Assembly (NCBI GenBank): GCA_003427395.1
Contig: BFEA01000179.1
Span: forward strand, 100,001-136,788
DNA length: 36,788 nucleotides
Direction of reading: 5' to 3'
Source of the DNA: Chara braunii
Taxonomy: Eukaryota; Streptophyta; Charophyceae; Charales; Characeae
The notes beneath the pieces were generated by a model. The model saw only the letters and a list, made by a program, of their open reading frames with translations. It was not told where the DNA came from and searched no databases. The position numbers and the translations under genes were made by a program. The stretch's first letter is position 1. The number at the start of each line of letters is the position of its first letter. Of this stretch, positions 31,448 to 36,788 are shown one piece after another.

Positions 31448-31483
<36 letters not shown>

Positions 31484-32340
31484 TAGGCAGGTAGAGAGAG
31501 AGAGGGAGAGAGAAAGAGAGAGGGAGAGTTCGTCTCCTTCCTCCTTTAAGTCCACTATCTTCCCTCACCCTCTCGCTACATGACCTCTCAGCGTCTACGG
31601 ACTACGAAAGAGAGAGAAAGAGATCTGTGACTTTGGGACTCGACTGCATCAGGATTCAGGCTCGACGATTGGATTGAAGACACTGGACGAGGGATTTATT
31701 TGGGGCCTGTACTGAAGACCTGGTGTTGACGACATTCCCATCTTTTTCGTTTGATCCCCTTTTCTTCGTCTGATCTCTTTCTCTTCATCTGTGTATACGT
31801 GGGGACTATGCCAAGTTGTCCATTATGTGGCTCTCACACATGCTACTTCGTTTATTCCTTGCCTTTTGCCTTCCTGGAAATGTGTGCCCCGCATTATGAC
31901 CCTCATGTGAATGCTACCCCGATAAGTCCCCACGAGAAGGGTAACTGCCAGGCAGATTGAATGCAGATTGTTTCATTCATACAGTGCAAAACCTGCCTAA
32001 CATCAGTGACACTCCTATAGTTGGAGGCGCCTTCCAACGACTTCCTCAGGGTCAATCGTCAATGATATCACCCGACCCCACCAAACTGAGACTCACCCAC
32101 AAACGTTTGCAATTACACACACAACGTCCGAACTCAACAAGTAAGCACGGGGCATACATACAAGATCACTTGATCACAAACGTATCCAAAGAACGCATTA
32201 AACAAAGTCTGATTCTAAATCTTTACCAAAACATCAACGGGGCAACGGGCTGGATTTTCTCAGAAAAGTCGAGAGTTTTGCACAACACAAAACAAGAAAC
32301 GATGTTGCGGATCTCTGAAGATCGCTATCGCTCATCTCCC
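29839..32340. other. Gene-free purine-rich and microsatellite-rich interior
   Basis: It includes a G/A-rich stretch (about 30135-30275), GT runs at 30522-30548 and 31447-31470, and a G/A-rich block at 31127-31345 with two copies of a ~25-bp unit (GGGGAAGGTAAGCGAGAAGG). The stretch around 30455-30600 (AAGGATGAAC ... GTCGAAAT ... GT run) recurs at about 31395-31480, and GGGCACTTCGATCGAT occurs at 30575 and 31335, which shows an old direct duplication. Long open frames here (for example 29897-30442) are artefacts of the purine runs. Confidence 0.65.
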
Positions 32341-32394
32341 TCGCATTAAAATTAATAATTATTATTATTAGTATTATTATGATGATTATTATTA

Positions 32395-32450
<56 letters not shown>

Positions 32451-33817
32451 TGCAAACAAAACTTGCCGCGGTTCTCACTTCTCGAACGTGCAGACAGATG
32501 GCATTGTAGTATAGGCTGAATAGAATCTGCCATCTGTAGTCTGTGAGCGTCAGACCCCTCCACGCCTTGCAATAGTGATCATGTATGTTTGGTCTGCATT
32601 GCACCATTGATCGGGCTGATCATTGGTATTCCAGCATTCCGCAGCGCTATCTTGTACTATGCGAGAGGGGTCGGTCTTTGTTCTAGGTTGCATCACTACC
32701 ATATGCAACAGTGTTATAAGGGCTTAGAGTAGTGTTGGAGAGAGAGAGAGAGAGATGGCGGGAGTAGGAAAAGAAGGAAGGTTCAAGATGTGTACCTGAT
32801 GGTATTGGAGGTGGGCCAGGACGCCGAGCCACGGAGGCGAACCGCGCAGCAAGTGATCTCTGATGTACGATATGTACGTATGAGAAAGAAAGAGAGAGAG
32901 AGAGTGATAAAGAGAGAGGGAGAGAAAGAAAGAGTATCACCTTCGTGGGTTAGATACATATGTGTATATATAGCCAAAACAGTATATATATATATTATAT
33001 ATATATATATATTATATATATATATATAGAGAGAGAGAGAGATATCGTCAAACAAAACTGCAGAGGTAAACAGTAGGCAAAGAGGGAGAAGAGGACAAAC
33101 AGACGAATGGCTGCGACGAACTGTTTCGTCAAGAGTTTCACCGAACCATCACACAGACACAAGGAGAGGGAGAAAGGGGTGATGATGATGATGATGCGAG
33201 GGCACGTACTTGGCATAGGAGATGGTGTGCATAGGCGACATCTTCAAGTACTTCGGATTGTCGTTGATGTAAACAGTTGCATTGTCAATTCGCAGGTTGT
33301 AGTAGCTGTGTAGGGGTAGGCTGGGCGTTGAGTGCCAAGTAGGAAAGTGAAGGGACTGAAATCTTGTGTTGGTGTGGAGAGAGTATGCTCTCCTGGACAT
33401 TGGTTTTCGGTACTACGAACCCCGTTCGGACACAGTGTGACTATCTGGCTTTCGAAGTGATGGAGTTGTCATCTCGTTGTTGCTTATCTTCCTTGCATCT
33501 ATTATTATTATTATATAAGTGTTATTATTATTACTACTATTGTTGTTATTTACAAATAAACTTGCCACCGAACAGGCGACATTGTAAAAATAGGCCAAGT
33601 AGGATTTGTTGTCTGTAGTCGGGATGCAGAGTGGCATTGGTTCTGTATTAATAATGATGAGACTATTCCAACACAGTCAATTATGAGCTTTTGCTGTGCA
33701 TTCATTGGGAGAAACTCGTGATGCAATCCTGCCATTGGCTTGAGGGTGCGACTACCTGGCCTCGTGTAAATGGTGTTGTTTGATTGCTAAATCTCGTTGT
33801 TTCTCGCCCATCTTGCA

Positions 33818-33851
<34 letters not shown>

Positions 33852-34318
33852 GTTGTTGTTGTTGTTATTATTGGGTGCCCGGTGGTTCTGGGCGCAAGTG
33901 TCATCTGTGAGGTGGAGAAACGAGGTTGATGAATGAGGCGAGAGACATACCTGGTGGTGGAAGCATGCGACATTAGTCGCTGTATGCTCGTACTTCCGAG
34001 AGTTGTTGTCGTCATCACTTGGTCGTACTCTAGATTAGATAGGATGTTCCATCTGTAGTTTGGGCGTCAAGCGCCAGATAGGATATCAACTCTGGTTCTT
34101 CGTTGATGATGATGAGACTATACCAGCATCCTCAATTATGAGCTTTTGCAATGCTCTTATTTGGTGAAAACTCGTAATGCAATCCTGCTGTTGGTTCGAG
34201 GTCACGAATATCTGGTCTTGTGTATATGATGCTGTTCGATTACTGAAGTCCGCTATTAATCATCTTCCTTGCATTTTATTATGATTATTATGATTATTAC
34301 AATTATTATTACTATTAA
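32341..34318. repeat. Four related repeat units of ~0.3-0.45 kb, each with an (ATT)n tract
   Basis: Each unit has AT-TTCCTTGCAT-type sequence directly before an ATT run (runs at about 32356-32450, 33500-33550, 33820-33850 and 34277-34316). A following or preceding segment contains CTGTAGT-G-GCGTCAAGCGCCA-type sequence and, in two units, GATGATGAGACTAT-CCA-CA then TCAATTATGAGCTTTTGC (about 33653 and 34106). A TA/GA microsatellite lies at 32982-33042. No genes are seen. Confidence 0.75.
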
Positions 34319-34463
34319 GCAATCAGACTTACTGCCATTCACACTTTTCATGCATATAAACAGTAGTGCAGCAAACTAGCAAACATGTGTCCACTCGAAA
34401 CGCAGAGATGTGGTATCCAGATACGAGTTCACTTCCAATTGGCTATGGCGACTCAGCGCCCAA
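34319..34463 (+). repeat. Dispersed repeat R1, copy 2
   Basis: It follows the last ATT-bearing unit directly and ends with GGCTATGGCGACTCAGCGCC, identical to the end of the copy at 8568-8722. The junction with the ATT unit suggests R1 and the ATT-bearing units may be parts of one larger element. Confidence 0.75.
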
Positions 34464-34681
34464 ACAACTCGTTGTTTACGTACACCGGATCACTCGGGAT
34501 ACCACACACGCGACACTTTGCATGCCCGTACACGATGCACCACCTACAGCCATGCTCATACCGCTATGGCTACACACTTCTTCCACGCGCACTACACTCT
34601 CCGGGCATCTGCAGGCCATCGTTGCACGAGCCGCTGTAGCAGCGGTTCTGCGTGGCTTACGCGGGGATGAATGAATGGCTC

Positions 34682-34899
34682 GACACTACATCTTGATTTA
34701 AACTCTTGTTTTGTACTGACCTGTTCCATCAGACCATGGTGATCACAGTCCCTCGAGGTACTTACTGAACTAGACTGGGACAGCCACAGTCTGAAACAAA
34801 CAGACTCAGACTAGGACAGACACGGTCTGAGACAGATATACACAGTCTGGGACAGACGGGCATAGTCCGAGTCAGACAGACAGTTGAGGCAGACAAAAA
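34682..34899 (-). repeat. Long inverted repeat, right arm
   Basis: Reverse complement of 29622-29838 with about three mismatches. It begins GACACTACATCTTGATTTAA and ends in GGCAGACAAAAAAAA. The arms are separated by 4.84 kb. Confidence 0.92.
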
Positions 34900-34999
34900 A
34901 AAGAGAAAACCTATTACTAACTATCCCGTTGTGCCAACTGTCGCCACCTGTCGGGAGGAGCTCTAACCCTTTCCACCCCTAACTACTCGTGGCCTGCAG

Positions 35000-35030
35000 G
35001 TCATGAGTTCGAGTCCCTGCTATTCTAGGA
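35000..35030 (+). other. tRNA-like B-box fragment
   Basis: GAGTTCGAGTCCC resembles a tRNA T-arm / Pol III B box. No matching A box or cloverleaf was found, so it is probably a SINE relic or chance. Confidence 0.3.
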
Positions 35031-35069
35031 TCGGGGCAAAACAAAGCTCCTTGTAAAAAGCTATTCTCA

Positions 35070-35160
35070 GTGGTCGGTAGGGATTCGATCCCCGTACCCT
35101 TCACTTCTAGAGCCAATACTGAAACCCACTAAGCGAGCGCCTATTGCTGAAAAAATAGGA
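35070..35160 (-). repeat. tRNA-related SINE-like segment
   Basis: On the minus strand, CGCTCGCTTAGTGGGTT (A-box-like) is followed about 50 bases later by GGGGATCGAATCCCTACC (T-arm/B-box-like). The spacing is right for a tRNA-derived Pol III promoter, but a full cloverleaf does not form. It lies directly beyond the R4 repeat on the same strand. Confidence 0.4.
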
Positions 35161-35189
35161 GCAGTTCTTGTATAAGTATAGCAGTGTGG

Positions 35190-35420
35190 TCTAGTCCAAC
35201 TAGTGGATCGGACCCATTCCTTTTTCACACTAGGTGGCCTGCGTATCTGTCGGAGTGTTTTTTTTTCTTCTTCGGTTTGAGTGTGCGCAAAGGCCACTCG
35301 CTTGATTTGAAGGTCCGACGGACGGTAGTTACCTGTGGTCGTGGCATTGAGGGTCGTGGTGTGGAAAACACTCAAGTGGCGGGTAAGGTGGCATTATACC
35401 AAGTAAATATCGATGTGTCG
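35190..35420 (-). repeat. Dispersed repeat R4, copy 2
   Basis: The minus strand CCCGCCACTTGAGTGTTTTC, the CCCTCAATGCCACGACCACA segment and GGTAACTACCGTCCG match the plus strand of 7440-7540 at roughly 75-80% identity by eye. A second, weaker part continues through CACACTCAAACCG. Confidence 0.65.
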
Positions 35421-36788
35421 AGTATCTGCGGCCGAGCGATGCCCATTGCCCGATTTCTGCGTTTAGTATTTGAACCTTATTATGATAGTAACCCGCTCAA
35501 CCCTTCAACCTTCCTATCGAACGGTATCAGCGTCGACCCTAATTGTCGTGGCACGCGCCATAGTGATGAGCACACTCGTACGAAATTCGAAGTTTGGACT
35601 AGCCCCTCAAAGTGGTCGGCACGGCTGACCTGTCGATTTTAAATTCATGTTCAAATACCCTTGTAAAGGTATTTGGTCCATCAATATCCCAGACCCCATT
35701 AAGCGACGTGTCCGTCGCCTGGAGAATTGTATGCAAACAAAACATGTTTTCCGACAAGCAAATTGTCAAATCCGAATCCTGGAATGAAATGTGGTTCAGG
35801 ATTGACGTCGTCACCTCACTTTTTATTATTACTGCCGGGATTTTAACTCGGGTCTCCCACATTGTAAAAATAACTAAAATGACTTGAAGTGGGGATACTT
35901 GATTCGTACTACAGTATATGAAATAGTCAAGTATGATAACGCACTTTTCCTTCCCCACACCCTTAGACTTTGACCCAGGTATTCGTTGGTTGCTTTCCAG
36001 GTTGGTGCCCGTGTGCGAACTCATCCCTTCAAACGCGGGTCCTAACCGAGACCTTGGGTGTTCAACTCTTGTTATCACAATCCAAAGTTGCCTGGTATTC
36101 TGCCCGAAGCCTAATACGGGAGGACAACGGTTTCCATCATGACCCATCATAGTCCTGTTGATCACGCCGGAGTTGCGGCCCACCGCATTGTTGCTTATCG
36201 GTGGTTACCCTCATTGGTTGCGCAACGATGGGCTATTCATCCTATCTTTCAAATATATTCACAATTTTCAAAACTAATCTCGACCCCTCCGACTCCTACC
36301 TGAGCAGATCCCTTCATTGGGGTGGCCATCCCCTCTAGTCTCTTTTCTAGGCCATAGCCGAAGGGTCCACTGCGTGGTTATGCTAGGTCAGCAGCCCACG
36401 CTCGGAGTTACGTCCCAACGATGCCAATTTTTCACCATAGGCTTGGTAATTTTATACCCTTAGGTTAACCCTTGAGATGAATGAACGATGCTTCTTCCAA
36501 ACAAATGAGATTTCCAATAATTGAGCAGTCCTGAGACTGCCACTCACGGTTGTGCCCTCCAAGTCTTTGATCTTAGCTCGATGAGGCACGCACCTCGGGG
36601 TCATATATATATATATATAGCCAAATATTTGAATTGAAGTCAAGCTTGTTGACCTTTGCTTTGTCTGATCCATCAAAACAATCATCCCACTCAAATCTAT
36701 TTGCAAAAACAATGTTTTACCTCATGAGAGACACCTGTCTATATCATAGCATGCCATTCCAATTATACACATAATTCAACCCAGCATC
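35421..36788. other. No gene recognised; short hairpins, tRNA-like fragment, TA microsatellite
   Basis: Two neighbouring hairpins lie at about 35652-35675 (CAAATACC/GGTATTTG) and 35702-35718 (GCGACG/CGTCGC). The minus strand at about 35835-35860 has GACCCGAGTTAAAATCCCGG, similar to a decayed tRNA T-arm. A TA run is at 36603-36620. A 194-codon minus-strand frame at 35599-36183 has no recognisable domain. Confidence 0.45.

Noticed and set aside
35070-35160. Functional tRNA gene
   Set aside because: A T-arm-like motif is present, but acceptor and anticodon stems do not form, so a SINE-like relic is the better reading.

Overview
The window is nuclear DNA of a green-lineage eukaryote, most likely a streptophyte alga close to Chara. 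The evidence is a spliced plant-type SWI/SNF subunit gene, Ty3-type LTR retrotransposon debris, many microsatellites and low gene density. The Chara guess rests on remembered features of Chara gag-like proteins and could not be checked here. I see nothing bacterial: no operons, no Shine-Dalgarno sites and no CRISPR.

Layout. (1) 1-7,920: one convincing host gene, a SNF12/SWP73/BAF60 (SWIB-domain) homologue. Exon 1 is 2418-3856. A small terminal exon at 7839-7920 restores the family C-terminus. The 3,982-bp intron between them carries a decayed antisense gag-protease fragment. (2) 7,921-9,303: 3' flank with two dispersed repeats that recur at 29-34 kb. (3) 9,304-12,530: the 3' half of a Ty3-type element on the minus strand, consisting of a ~934-bp LTR, a polypurine tract and a frameshifted pol (RNase H, integrase, chromodomain-like tail), cut off inside reverse transcriptase. 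(4) 12,960-14,400: imperfect tandem repeats, including a ~1-kb minisatellite built on CCAT-TGC-ATGG. (5) 15,470-16,061: a TATA box, a short uORF and a 138-codon orphan ORF. (6) 20,073-23,750: a family of small diverged ORFs of unknown function. Only one copy (22722-23114) is intact. (7) 24,316-24,950: two direct repeats of ~211 bp, each holding a type III hammerhead ribozyme, with equivalent cleavage sites 423 nt apart. This resembles a very small retrozyme. (8) 25,928-26,679: an array alternating two hairpin-forming ~59-bp units whose stems differ by compensatory changes; a 60-N gap interrupts it. (9) 26,680-36,788: gene-poor sequence with microsatellites, ~0.3-0.45-kb repeats carrying (ATT)n, and a ~218-bp inverted repeat at ~98-99% identity whose arms lie 4.8 kb apart.

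Only SNF12 can be given a host function with confidence: it is a core subunit of a nuclear chromatin remodeller. The candidates for novelty are the hammerhead pair, the covarying hairpin array and the small-ORF family. All three lie within 20-26.7 kb, but I see no evidence that they form one system.
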